A DNA stretch of 64,000 bases from Eubacteriales bacterium (GTDB lineage: Bacteria; Bacillota; Clostridia; Oscillospirales; CAG-382): the NCBI GenBank assembly GCA_028705495.1, contig JAQWDK010000003.1:62001-126000 (forward strand), given 5' to 3'. Of this stretch, positions 43,665 to 51,551 are shown one piece after another (positions within the stretch are counted from its first letter, which is position 1; each line of letters begins with the position of its first letter). A model generated the notes under the pieces. That model saw only the letters and a list, made by a program, of their open reading frames with translations. It did not search any database and was not told where the DNA came from. A program made the position numbers and the translations under genes.

Positions 43665-44732
43665 ATGAAATTATTTAAAAGAATTATCGCTCTTGCTCTG
43701 GTTGCCGTTTCTCTATTCGTTGTCACCAGCTGCTCCAAATCTTCGGTTACACTGATGGAATACGATGGTGCGAGCCTCTCCTCGGGTATGTTCTCCTATG
43801 GGCTGTCCCTCAATAAGACTCAGGTGCTTTATAACTTCGGAATTGGCGCTGACAATGCTACCATCTGGGGTTATGATGCCGGAAATGGTAAGACCATAGG
43901 ACAAGCGGTCTATGACAACTATGTCGAAAACTGCAAACTCAACTTAGTGGCAGATGCGATGCTCAAAGAGCTTGGCGCAAAGGAATCGGATGAAACCGTT
44001 TCTTATCTCAACTCTATTTACGACGCAAATGTATCGGTTCAAGGAAGCGTTGCAAAGCTTGATGTTTATCTCGCTGATTTCGGGCTTAATGCCGCTGAAC
44101 TTAAAGAATATTACAGACTCTCGACAAAGTTCTATGATCTCATCGATTACTACTACGGCGATGAAGGTGCAGAAAAACTCACAGAAAAGCAGTACTACGA
44201 CGACCTCACATCCGAATACAACCTTGTTCAGCACATACTTTACAAAAACTCGAAATCCATCCTCGAAGAATCGACTAATACTTCAAAGACTGTCAGCATG
44301 ACTGAAGAAGAAGTTGCAGCTTTGAAAGAAGAAATCGAAGCAAAAGTAAAGCAGATCACCGACGGTGAGAAAACATACGAAGACTTTATCAGCGAAAACC
44401 AGGACGGCAACCTTGAATACCTTGTAACAGACAACGGTTCTTTTGTTCCTGAATTTGAAAAAGCCGCAAAAGAAATGACTGATGGCGAAATTAGAATAGT
44501 CGAGAGCCAATTCGGTTTTCATGTTATGAGAAAAGTCGCGATTACCGAAGAGAAGTATGCGGAAATGAAAGACGAACAAAGCTACAATCAAGAAACCGTG
44601 CTTTCTCAGCGTGCATATCTCGAACAGGATATGGCATATAAAAAGCTCGAAGAGAAGCTCAAGGATGTTACCGTTACAGAAAACGAGCTTGCAAAATTTG
44701 ATATTGTCACCGCTCCAGTAATAGAGATGTAA
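43665..44732 (+). CDS. PrsA-like lipoprotein peptidyl-prolyl isomerase
   Basis: 355 residues. Signal peptide with lipobox VTSC (Cys25) anchors it to the outer face. An N-terminal SurA/PrsA-like helical domain (about 35-185) is followed by a parvulin-type rotamase domain (about 195-315: LVQHILYKN, then GSFVPEFEKAAKEM and SQFGFHVMRKV), interrupted by a charged insertion near 210-230. It should help fold secreted proteins. The frame is open from 43617, but ATG 43665 after AAGAAAGG gives the signal peptide MKLFKRIIAL. Confidence 0.88.
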   Translation: MKLFKRIIALALVAVSLFVVTSCSKSSVTLMEYDGASLSSGMFSYGLSLNKTQVLYNFGIGADNATIWGYDAGNGKTIGQAVYDNYVENCKLNLVADAMLKELGAKESDETVSYLNSIYDANVSVQGSVAKLDVYLADFGLNAAELKEYYRLSTKFYDLIDYYYGDEGAEKLTEKQYYDDLTSEYNLVQHILYKNSKSILEESTNTSKTVSMTEEEVAALKEEIEAKVKQITDGEKTYEDFISENQDGNLEYLVTDNGSFVPEFEKAAKEMTDGEIRIVESQFGFHVMRKVAITEEKYAEMKDEQSYNQETVLSQRAYLEQDMAYKKLEEKLKDVTVTENELAKFDIVTAPVIEM

Positions 44733-44744
44733 AAAGTTAAAAAT

Positions 44745-44778
44745 AAAAATCCGCTTCGAGGTTTCGAAGCGGATTTTT
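44745..44778. terminator. Bidirectional intrinsic terminator
   Basis: 15-bp stem AAAAATCCGCTTCGA / TCGAAGCGGATTTTT with loop GGTT, between the foldase gene and khpA, which converge here. Confidence 0.9.
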
Positions 44779-44792
44779 GCGTCCGGATATAA

Positions 44793-45020
44793 TTAAATGA
44801 TATCTACAATAACCTTTTTGTTGTTGAGATTGGCAGATGCTCTAACAATGGTACGGACCGCTTTCGCGATCTTTCCCTGCTTGCCGATGACCTTGCCCAT
44901 ATCACTCTTAGCGACGGACAGCTCGAGGATAACCATATCTCCGCTTTCTTTTTCGGTAACATAGACCTCGTCCGGGAATTCGACAATCGCCTTAGCGATG
45001 TCGGTCAAAACCTGTTTCAT
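44793..45020 (-). CDS. khpA: KH-domain RNA-binding protein KhpA (YlqC)
   Basis: 75 residues, a single KH domain with the GxxG-type loop VIGKQGKIAKAVRTIV at about 42-57. KhpA pairs with KhpB (Jag) and binds many RNAs, affecting cell division and elongation in Firmicutes. It belongs after rpsP, as seen here. The frame is open to 45041, but ATG 45020 directly behind GGAGGGTAAT is the start. It is the last gene of the ylxM-ffh-rpsP group; rimM and trmD, which often follow, are absent. Confidence 0.93.
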   Translation of the reverse strand: MKQVLTDIAKAIVEFPDEVYVTEKESGDMVILELSVAKSDMGKVIGKQGKIAKAVRTIVRASANLNNKKVIVDII

Positions 45021-45058
45021 ATTACCCTCCTTGCCAAACATCGTGAACTCTTCATAGC

Positions 45059-45239
45059 TGAAATTCAGCTAACTTAAATTTTACTCCAATGTCAATGCGT
45101 GAGTAAACGGGCGTTCGAATAAATCGAACCTGATTTTCATGCTACACCCTCGATATACAACGCTCATGAAATTCAGTTTACTGAATTTCGCGGCGTGAAT
45201 AAACTGTAGTTGAATTTCAGCTAACTTAAATTTCACGCT
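45059..45239. repeat. Repeat-rich segment between rpsP and khpA
   Basis: Direct repeats of about 26 bases (45059-45084 and 45214-45239, sharing TTCAGCTAACTTAAATTT exactly) flank about 130 bases. Inside is a perfect palindrome GAAATTCAGT-TT-ACTGAATTTC (45169-45190), a TTCGA/TCGAA hairpin and a second pair of repeats (GCGTGAGTAAAC near 45096, GCGTGAATAAAC near 45193). The minus strand also has a 28-codon ORF, MSVVYRGCSMKIRFDLFERP onward, with a GAGGGTG site before its internal Met. Confidence 0.65.
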
Positions 45240-45240
45240 A

Positions 45241-45486
45241 TTACGCTATTACGCCGTTTTTCTTAAGCAGAGCGCGTACTGTGTCGGTGGGCTGTGCGCC
45301 GTTGGAGATCCACTTCTTCGCTTTTTCAGCGTCAACTGTGAACTCTGACGGATTTGTCATAGGATTGTAGGTTCCAATCTCTTCTATAAATCTACCATCG
45401 CGGGGATAACGTGAATCCGCAACGACAACTCTGTAAAAGGGAGCCTTTTTTGCGCCTATTCTCTTGAGCCTGATTTTAACTGCCAT
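45241..45486 (-). CDS. rpsP: 30S ribosomal protein S16
   Basis: 81 residues, normal length for S16. [26 protein letters not shown] at the N-terminus is diagnostic. It stabilises the 5' domain of 16S rRNA in the small subunit. ATG 45486 follows AGGAGG. It lies 80 bases after a peptidase gene that separates it from ffh, and a 220-base repeat-rich gap separates it from khpA. Confidence 0.97.
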   Translation of the reverse strand: MAVKIRLKRIGAKKAPFYRVVVADSRYPRDGRFIEEIGTYNPMTNPSEFTVDAEKAKKWISNGAQPTDTVRALLKKNGVIA

Positions 45487-45566
45487 GTTTTTCCTCCTGA
45501 ATATGTTGAAAATAATATATATATAAAACCTTTCGGCAAAACAGCCGGTTTGTTTTATCGATTTAA

Positions 45567-46493
45567 TCAGATGCTATCCGCGAATGACAGGATTGTTTGT
45601 GTCAGCATCCTTATGTTTTCTGCGTCGAACCTTGTATCCGCACTGCTGTGGATTCTATTGATATAGTATCCGAACAGCGGAAGTTTCTTTGCCGCTACAA
45701 CTCCGACACCCATCGGGAATAGAAGCTGGTCGGACATATAGATATTGGTAGAAGCTTTGCAAAATCTTATTTTCTTCCGGCTTCCTTGGGTAGCATTAAC
45801 AGCTGACTTTTCAAGTAAGTCTCGGTAGTTTGATCTCCTGAACTTCTTTTTCATCACAAAAGTCAGATTGTCGCCGTCTGAAACACAGTCGAAGTTTATC
45901 ATCGGTTTATCGGTGATATATTCTTTGTGATAGACTCTGTATTTATAGGAGCCGATAAGACCTAACTCCTCCTGGTCGAAGAACACAACGCAAACTTTGT
46001 CTCTGTCCTTCTCCGGTAGCTCCTCAAGTATAGAAATCAGCGTCGCTACACCCGAGGTGTTGTCGTTTGCCGTATTCTTGTTTGCAAATCCCACCATCAG
46101 CTGCACTGTATAAAGCAGCAAGAACAGCAAAAGCGGTATCGGGTTTGAGCCGCGCAAAGCATCATAGGTCAGAAATGTATAAAGAAAAGATATTACAAAA
46201 AACGGTATTACCGTAATGAACTGACTGATGATGAATGAAATCCAGTTGCTAAAGCCCATAATCACTGGAAAAAGTGCACTCGGTGCGGTGTCGTAATGAG
46301 CACCCAAGATGACTTTCGCTTTTTTTACATCACCGACAACAAGATTTTTCCCGTTTTTGGCATAAGCTTCTGTTTTAACATCATAACCGAATTTTGCGAG
46401 GTGTTTCTTCAGCCATGTGGCAAAATAAAGCTTTTGTGTTGCGGTTTTTCTTATCTGAAACTTACCAAGCAGTACCGCTGAGCTTTCTTTCAT
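45567..46493 (-). CDS. M28-family metallopeptidase with internal membrane segment
   Basis: 308 residues. Zinc-peptidase motifs of family M28 are present: GAHYDTAP (His66, Asp68), [10 protein letters not shown] with the bridging Asp, [15 protein letters not shown] with the catalytic Glu pair, and [10 protein letters not shown] near the end. Between the first and second motif lie about 65 hydrophobic residues forming two or three spans (about 76-140), not usual for aminopeptidases of this family. The active site would face one side of the membrane. TTG 46505 is an alternative start; ATG 46493 is preferred. It is inserted in the ffh-rpsP operon. Confidence 0.82.
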   Translation of the reverse strand: MKESSAVLLGKFQIRKTATQKLYFATWLKKHLAKFGYDVKTEAYAKNGKNLVVGDVKKAKVILGAHYDTAPSALFPVIMGFSNWISFIISQFITVIPFFVISFLYTFLTYDALRGSNPIPLLLFLLLYTVQLMVGFANKNTANDNTSGVATLISILEELPEKDRDKVCVVFFDQEELGLIGSYKYRVYHKEYITDKPMINFDCVSDGDNLTFVMKKKFRRSNYRDLLEKSAVNATQGSRKKIRFCKASTNIYMSDQLLFPMGVGVVAAKKLPLFGYYINRIHSSADTRFDAENIRMLTQTILSFADSI

Positions 46494-46506
46494 AGTTGTT
46501 TCCAAT

Positions 46507-47829
46507 CTAAAAACCGAATGGCATACGATGTTTTCCGAACTTGCCCTTTGAGAGTTGTTTCATCATCTGCTTCATCTGGTCGTATTGCTTGAGAACCTTG
46601 TTTATCTCCTCAAGTGAGGTTCCACTGCCTGCAGCAATTCTCTTTTTCCTCGAATAGTTGAGCATCTCTGGACGGCTTCGTTCTTTTTTTGTCATCGAAA
46701 GTATGATAGCTTCGGTGTGTGACAGCAGCTTTTCATCGAACTTTGCATCCTTAAGCTGCCCCGGTTTAATGCCCGGTATCATTCCCGCAAGCTGTTCGAG
46801 GGAACCCATACCCTTCAGCTGTGTTAGCTGGTCGAGGTAATCGCTGAGTGTGAAGGAGTTTTTAAGGAATTTTTCCTCAAGCTCCGCCGCCTTCTTTTCA
46901 TCAAACTGCGCTTCAGCTTTTTCAATCAGCGACAGCACATCTCCCATCCCGAGAATACGGCTTGCCATTCTGTCGGGGTAAAAGGGCTCTATATTATCGA
47001 GCTTTTCGCCCGTTCCTATAAACTTAATCGGCTTTCCTGTGACATATCTGACAGACAAGGCTGCGCCGCCTCTTGTGTCACCGTCCATTTTTGTAAGGAT
47101 AACACCTGTTATTTCAAGGAGTTTGTTGAAGCTTTCTGCGACATTGACTGCGTCCTGTCCGGTCATCGCATCGACAACAAGGAGAATTTCGGTCGGTTTT
47201 GCAGCTTCTTTTATCTCTTTAAGCTCATTCATAAGCTCTTCGTCAATATGAAGTCTGCCAGCAGTATCGAGGAAAACAATATCGTGACCGTACTTTGTTG
47301 CGTGTGCGAGGGCTTCGCGAACAGTTTTAACAGGGCTTTGCGTTCCTCTTTCGAAAACCTGAACACCAGCCTGTTCACCGACGATTTGTAGCTGTTTTAT
47401 CGCCGCAGGGCGGTAGATGTCACAAGCGACAAGAAGCGGGTTTTTACCGTGCTTTTTCTGGAGTTTTGCGAGCTTAGCGGAGTGAGTTGTCTTACCGCTT
47501 CCCTGAAGTCCGCACATAAGCACGACTGTCGGCGGCTTTGAGGCGATTGTCAGCTTTGAGTTGCCGCCGCCCATTAGTTCAATGAGTTCTTCGTTGACGA
47601 TTTTTACAATCTGCTGTGCGGGCAGAAGGCTCTCAAGAACCTCTTTACCTTTAGCGCGCAGGGAAACCTTCGCGACAAACTCTTTTACAACATTGTAGTT
47701 TACGTCGGCTTCAAGCAGCGCAAGTTTAATCGCACGCATGCCTTCTTTTATATCAGATTCAGTTAAAACACCTTTATTCTTAAACTTTTTGAATGCATCC
47801 GCAAGTTTTTCGGCAAGTCCTTGAAGCAT
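46507..47829 (-). CDS. ffh: Signal recognition particle protein Ffh
   Basis: 440-residue GTPase. N domain (1-85), G domain with GLQGSGKTTHSAKLA (about 108), DTAGRLHIDEELM and TKMDGDTRGG, and a C-terminal M domain with Met-rich helices (QYDQMKQMMKQLSK) that binds 4.5S RNA and signal sequences. It directs nascent membrane proteins to FtsY. It follows ylxM by 21 bases, as in most Firmicutes. ftsY itself is not in the window. Confidence 0.97.
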   Translation of the reverse strand: MLQGLAEKLADAFKKFKNKGVLTESDIKEGMRAIKLALLEADVNYNVVKEFVAKVSLRAKGKEVLESLLPAQQIVKIVNEELIELMGGGNSKLTIASKPPTVVLMCGLQGSGKTTHSAKLAKLQKKHGKNPLLVACDIYRPAAIKQLQIVGEQAGVQVFERGTQSPVKTVREALAHATKYGHDIVFLDTAGRLHIDEELMNELKEIKEAAKPTEILLVVDAMTGQDAVNVAESFNKLLEITGVILTKMDGDTRGGAALSVRYVTGKPIKFIGTGEKLDNIEPFYPDRMASRILGMGDVLSLIEKAEAQFDEKKAAELEEKFLKNSFTLSDYLDQLTQLKGMGSLEQLAGMIPGIKPGQLKDAKFDEKLLSHTEAIILSMTKKERSRPEMLNYSRKKRIAAGSGTSLEEINKVLKQYDQMKQMMKQLSKGKFGKHRMPFGF

Positions 47830-47850
47830 ATTTATACCTTTCGATAAGCG

Positions 47851-48162
47851 TTATATGATCTTAAGTATTTTGTCAGCAAATTCTCGTACTGACTTTTCGC
47901 TGCTTGTTTTTATAATATCTTCCGCAAGGAGAGCAATTATTCGGCTTTTCTCTGCTATACCGAGCTTTTCTTCAATCTCAGTCAAATTGTTCGCCGCTCT
48001 CGCTATCGCATCTCTGACACCCTGACGGGTGATTCCAACATTTTCGCTGATTTCAGAAAGCGAAAGGTCCTCGTCGCAGTAAAGCTCAAGCATCGACCGC
48101 TGTCTTTCGTTGAGCAGAGAGCCATAGATGTCAAGGAGGGCGGAAATTTCGATCCTATCCAT
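47851..48162 (-). CDS. ylxM: YlxM family SRP-associated HTH protein
   Basis: 103 residues. Helix-turn-helix resembling sigma region 4 (SLLNERQRSMLELYCDEDLSL, then EISENVGITRQGVRDAI). YlxM binds Ffh and 4.5S RNA or modulates SRP GTPase in streptococci, and is nearly always next to ffh. ATG 48162 follows AAAGGAGC; the frame is open to 48189 without a better site. Its leader has a GTGTAAAG/CTTTACAC hairpin (48217-48239). Confidence 0.92.
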   Translation of the reverse strand: MDRIEISALLDIYGSLLNERQRSMLELYCDEDLSLSEISENVGITRQGVRDAIARAANNLTEIEEKLGIAEKSRIIALLAEDIIKTSSEKSVREFADKILKII

Positions 48163-48245
48163 TAAAATGCTCCTTTTTTCCTTCATCATAAAGCATTTTC
48201 GGAGGTCTTATGCCTCGTGTAAAGTAAATCGCTTTACACCTGATT

Positions 48246-48274
48246 ATTATAATACTCTGCCGCTTATTTGTCAA
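48246..48274 (-). promoter_or_regulatory. Sigma-A promoter of the ylxM-ffh operon
   Basis: Minus strand TTGACA (48274-48269), 17-base spacer, TATAAT (48251-48246): full consensus. The 48163-48465 gap holds only this promoter, the divergent darA promoter and leader hairpins. Confidence 0.88.
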
Positions 48275-48303
48275 GTGTTTTTTATAACCTTAATAGTGTC
48301 TTA

Positions 48304-48332
48304 TTGACGGAAAGGTTAAAAGATGATATAAT
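48304..48332 (+). promoter_or_regulatory. Sigma-A promoter of the darA operon
   Basis: TTGACG (48304-48309), 17-base spacer, TATAAT (48327-48332). The leader of about 125 bases contains the hairpin CAAAAGC-GGA-GCTTTTG and a longer-range GACGCG/CGCGTC pairing. Confidence 0.82.
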
Positions 48333-48465
48333 GACTTTGAGATAACATACGCAAAAGCGGAGCTTTTGAATGACGCGCCAGATAACAATAAATTTTATAG
48401 AGGTAAATGCGCGTCTACAATAGGGAAAAGTTAATTTTCGCGTGGAAATAAGGAGTGTTTGTGAA

Positions 48466-48789
48466 ATGAAGCTGATATTCGCTATCGTGAACAACGACGA
48501 CAGTTCGATCGTTACCTCCAAGCTTACGAAAAACAAGATAAATGTCACCAAAATCGCGTCCACCGGCGGGTTTCTCTCTGCCGGGAACACTACATTCCTC
48601 TGCGGTGTGGAAGACGACAGAGTCGACGAGGTCATTTCTATAATAGCACAGTATTCGAAAAAGCGCGTTGAGTCGATCCCGACCGGCTTCTCAAGCGAGA
48701 TTATGCCCATGGCTGTCGGTGTTCAGCAAATAATCGTCGGCGGTGCGACAATATTTGTGTTAGGCGTTGAAAGACATGAGCGTGTGTGA
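48466..48789 (+). CDS. darA: PII-like cyclic di-AMP receptor DarA (YaaQ)
   Basis: 107 residues, one PII-like domain. MKLIFAIVNNDDSSIV, VTKIASTGGFLSAGNTTFLCGVED and the C-terminal IIVGGATIFVLGVERHERV match the DarA/CdaR (DUF970) family, which binds c-di-AMP as a trimer and relays osmotic or metabolic status; partners are unknown. The frame is open from 48442, but ATG 48466 after AAGGAG is the start. It is followed by holB and ricT, the same order as in Bacillus yaaQ-holB-yaaT. Confidence 0.95.
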   Translation: MKLIFAIVNNDDSSIVTSKLTKNKINVTKIASTGGFLSAGNTTFLCGVEDDRVDEVISIIAQYSKKRVESIPTGFSSEIMPMAVGVQQIIVGGATIFVLGVERHERV

Positions 48790-49688
48790 AAAACGCTTCC
48801 CGGGGAATTAATGTGACAAGTAATGTAAAGAATAAAAAAGCTGCTGAATACTTCCGAAAACTCGAAGCAGGCGGCGAGATCTCCCACGCTTATCTAATCG
48901 AAGGTGAGGACATGGAGCGTTCGATGGATTTTGCGCGTTTTGCTGCCTCTTTAGTGCTGTGTGAAGCAAAATCGGGAGAAAAACCATGCGGTAAATGCGG
49001 CTCATGTGTAAAAGCGGCAAATGATAACCATCCTGATATTACTGTGTTTGCGTCCGCAGGCGGCAGGTCGTCTTTCCATATCTCAGACATCAGAGAGATG
49101 CGCTCGGACGCTTATGTTGTCGCAAACGAAGGTGTCGGAAAAGTTTACATCCTTTCTGATGCTCAGGATATGACAGCGCAAGCACAGAATGCGATGCTGA
49201 AGCTGCTTGAAGAACCGCCGGCAGGGGTCAAGTTCTTCATCCTTGCAAGACGGCGCGAACAGCTTTTACCTACTGTAATCTCAAGGTGTCAGATTGTAAA
49301 TCTCGGCAGTTCCGAATACGATGCGGAAATTCCTGATGAAGCATACGATGCGATGACAAAACTTCTCGCAATAAGCGGAACACGATTTGACTTTTTTTCA
49401 TATTTCATATCACTGCGCCCAAAAAGAGACGCAGCTCTTATACTGCTGGGCGGAATGCGAAATCTCGCAGGGCAGCTGCTTGTTCTAAAAACAGCGAAAA
49501 CCAAAAATGACGGCACAAGGGACGAACGCACCGACAAGCTTTTACGCCTTGGCTCTGCCCGATTTTTCGCCGCTGCGAGCGACGAACTTGCGGAAGCGAT
49601 CTCCGCCGCGGAAGGAAACGCAAATATTAATGCGCTGTTCACCGCACTCGCCTTCGCTCTTTGGTCTGCAAAGACCGAAAAGGCATAA
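48786..49688 (+). CDS. holB: DNA polymerase III delta' subunit
   Basis: 300-residue clamp-loader AAA+ protein. The Walker A region is degenerate (HAYLIEGEDMERSMDFA), as usual in delta'. A Cys4 zinc module (CEAKSGEKPCGKCGSC) and the sensor motif VISRCQIV are present. It helps load the sliding clamp. GTG 48786 overlaps the darA stop (GTGA); GTG 48813 with GGGGA upstream is another possible start. The C-terminal collar is slightly shorter than in Bacillus. Confidence 0.93.
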   Translation: MKNASRGINVTSNVKNKKAAEYFRKLEAGGEISHAYLIEGEDMERSMDFARFAASLVLCEAKSGEKPCGKCGSCVKAANDNHPDITVFASAGGRSSFHISDIREMRSDAYVVANEGVGKVYILSDAQDMTAQAQNAMLKLLEEPPAGVKFFILARRREQLLPTVISRCQIVNLGSSEYDAEIPDEAYDAMTKLLAISGTRFDFFSYFISLRPKRDAALILLGGMRNLAGQLLVLKTAKTKNDGTRDERTDKLLRLGSARFFAAASDELAEAISAAEGNANINALFTALAFALWSAKTEKA

Positions 49689-49720
49689 GATCGCACAATT
49701 TTAAGGACGGAAAACACATA

Positions 49721-50644
49721 ATGCAAATAGAAAACCAAGAATTTGTTATATTTGATAAACACGAACCCGAAGCTCCGGAATGTACGGAAATCGTCGGAAT
49801 AAGATTCAAAAACGCAGGTAGAATCTATTATTTTGCGCCGAACGGTTTAACTTTTTCCGAAAACTCCCCCATCATCGTTGAAACAGTAAGGGGTGTTGAG
49901 TTCGGTAATGTGGTTATCACAAATAAACTTATACCAAACAGAGAGCTCTTTTCACCGCTAAAGCCTGTTTTGAGAGCAGCAACGGAAGAAGACATAAAAC
50001 GCCACGAATCAAATGTCGCGGCTGAAGAGAATGCCAAAAAAGTCTGGGCTGAAAAAATCAAAGCCCACGACTTAGATATGCAGCTGGTTGATGTTGAGTA
50101 CACCTTTGACAATGCAAAGCTTATATTCTACTTCACAGCGGATGGCAGAATCGACTTCCGCGACCTTGTAAAAGACCTCGCCTCTGTATTCCATACAAGA
50201 ATTGAGCTAAGGCAAATCGGAGTAAGAGATGTCGCAAAGCTCATCGGTGGGCTCGGCGTATGCGGCAGAACCTTCTGCTGCAAGTCATTTCTGAACGATT
50301 TTGCACAAGTCTCAATAAAGATGGCGAAGGAGCAAAACCTGTCCTTGTCATCGTCAAAAATCTCCGGAACCTGCGGTAGGCTTATGTGCTGTTTGCGTTT
50401 CGAGCATGACATATACGAGCAAGAGTACGCGACTTTCCCCAAGGTTGACTCAATAATCGAAACCGCCGACGGACGTGCTGTCGTAACGGAGGGCAACTTC
50501 CTAACCGGCAAGGTTAAGGCTATTTTAGTCAGCGACAAAACAAACACTATCAAAACATACCCCGGCAGAGACGTCAAGATTGTCGGCTATGTTAAAAAGA
50601 GAGAACCCGTTAGCTCCGAGCTTGCAGACCTCGAAAAAAACTAA
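49721..50644 (+). CDS. ricT: PSP1-domain protein RicT (YaaT)
   Basis: 307 residues. PSP1 domain at about 60-170; conserved Cys motifs GVCGRTFCC and GTCGRLMCCLRFEHDIYE, the ligands that help hold Fe-S clusters in the Ric complex. RicT with RicA and RicF affects RNase Y-dependent mRNA maturation and sporulation phosphorelay in Bacillus. ATG 49721 follows AAGGACGG; the frame is open upstream from 49661. Conserved third gene after darA and holB. Confidence 0.95.
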   Translation: MQIENQEFVIFDKHEPEAPECTEIVGIRFKNAGRIYYFAPNGLTFSENSPIIVETVRGVEFGNVVITNKLIPNRELFSPLKPVLRAATEEDIKRHESNVAAEENAKKVWAEKIKAHDLDMQLVDVEYTFDNAKLIFYFTADGRIDFRDLVKDLASVFHTRIELRQIGVRDVAKLIGGLGVCGRTFCCKSFLNDFAQVSIKMAKEQNLSLSSSKISGTCGRLMCCLRFEHDIYEQEYATFPKVDSIIETADGRAVVTEGNFLTGKVKAILVSDKTNTIKTYPGRDVKIVGYVKKREPVSSELADLEKN

Positions 50645-50647
50645 AAG

Positions 50648-50681
50648 AAATCCGCTTAACGAAAACGTTAAGCGGATTTTT
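50648..50681. terminator. Bidirectional intrinsic terminator
   Basis: 14-bp stem AAATCCGCTTAACG / CGTTAAGCGGATTT with loop AAAA, T-run on both strands, between the convergent ricT and nadC. Confidence 0.92.
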
Positions 50682-50705
50682 AATTAGCTCTGTTTAATCA
50701 GTTAA

Positions 50706-51551
50706 TTACAACTGCATTTTCAGCTTCAAACTAATATCAAGTGCCTTAACACTATGTGTAAGCGCACCGATAGAGATTATGTCAACCCCGGTTTCTGCAA
50801 CTTCGCGTAAATCCTTTTCGCCCATATTTCCGCTGGCCTCAAGCTTTGCACGCCCTGCGGTGATTTCGACCGCTTTTTTCATCATTTCGTTTGTCATATT
50901 GTCAAGCATGATGATGTCCGCACCTGCTTCAAGTGCCTCGTTTAGCTGTTCAAAGGTTTCAACTTCAACTTCGACCTTGAGCGTATGCGGTGCGCCCTGT
51001 TTTGCGGCATTTACAGCGGCGGTAATTGAACCGCTGGCTGCGATATGGTTGTCTTTAATCAAAATTCCATCAGCAAGGTTAAAGCGGTGGTTGCTTCCGC
51101 CGCCAACTCTGACTGCAAACTTATCAAACACCCTGAGCATCGGCATTGTCTTGCGTGTATCAGCGATTTTCGCCTTCGTTCTCTTGATTTTCTCGACTGC
51201 TTCAGCTGTTCGTGTGGCAATACCGCTCATCCTCTGCAAAAGATTGAGTGCAGTTCTCTCACCGACAAGAATTCCTGCTGCAGGTCCGTTTATTTCTGCA
51301 ATTACATCGCCCTTTTCGACCCTGTCGCCGTCCTTGACAAAAGCCTCAAAGCGGATTTTATCGTCTGCAAGAAAAAAAGTCCGTGCTACAACATCCATTC
51401 CGCAGATAACACCAGCTTCTTTTGCGATAAATTTTCCGCTCGCAAGCCTGCCCTCGGGAATTGTGGTGTTTGTAGTAATATCACCGGTTCCGATATCCTC
51501 TTCAAATGCTGCAAGAACAATTTTATCTATATGTCTGTTGTCTATTTTCAT
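50706..51551 (-). CDS. nadC: Nicotinate-nucleotide pyrophosphorylase (quinolinate phosphoribosyltransferase)
   Basis: 281 residues, standard length. EDIGTGDITT at the N-terminus, ERTALNLLQRMSGIATRT, the substrate motif ADTRKTMPMLRVFDKFAVRVGGGSNHR (shown in pieces in the family) and EVEVETFEQL. It turns quinolinate and PRPP into nicotinate mononucleotide in NAD synthesis. ATG 51551 overlaps the nadB stop by four bases (ATGA). Confidence 0.96.
   Translation of the reverse strand: MKIDNRHIDKIVLAAFEEDIGTGDITTNTTIPEGRLASGKFIAKEAGVICGMDVVARTFFLADDKIRFEAFVKDGDRVEKGDVIAEINGPAAGILVGERTALNLLQRMSGIATRTAEAVEKIKRTKAKIADTRKTMPMLRVFDKFAVRVGGGSNHRFNLADGILIKDNHIAASGSITAAVNAAKQGAPHTLKVEVEVETFEQLNEALEAGADIIMLDNMTNEMMKKAVEITAGRAKLEASGNMGEKDLREVAETGVDIISIGALTHSVKALDISLKLKMQL

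Noticed and set aside
45042..45240. The 28-codon minus-strand ORF as a real gene
   Set aside because: It is short, lies within repeats and has only a moderate ribosome site; reported with the repeat segment instead of as a gene.
49289..49762. Long antisense reading frames opposite holB and similar genes
   Set aside because: They mirror codon bias of the real genes, lack ribosome sites and resemble no protein.
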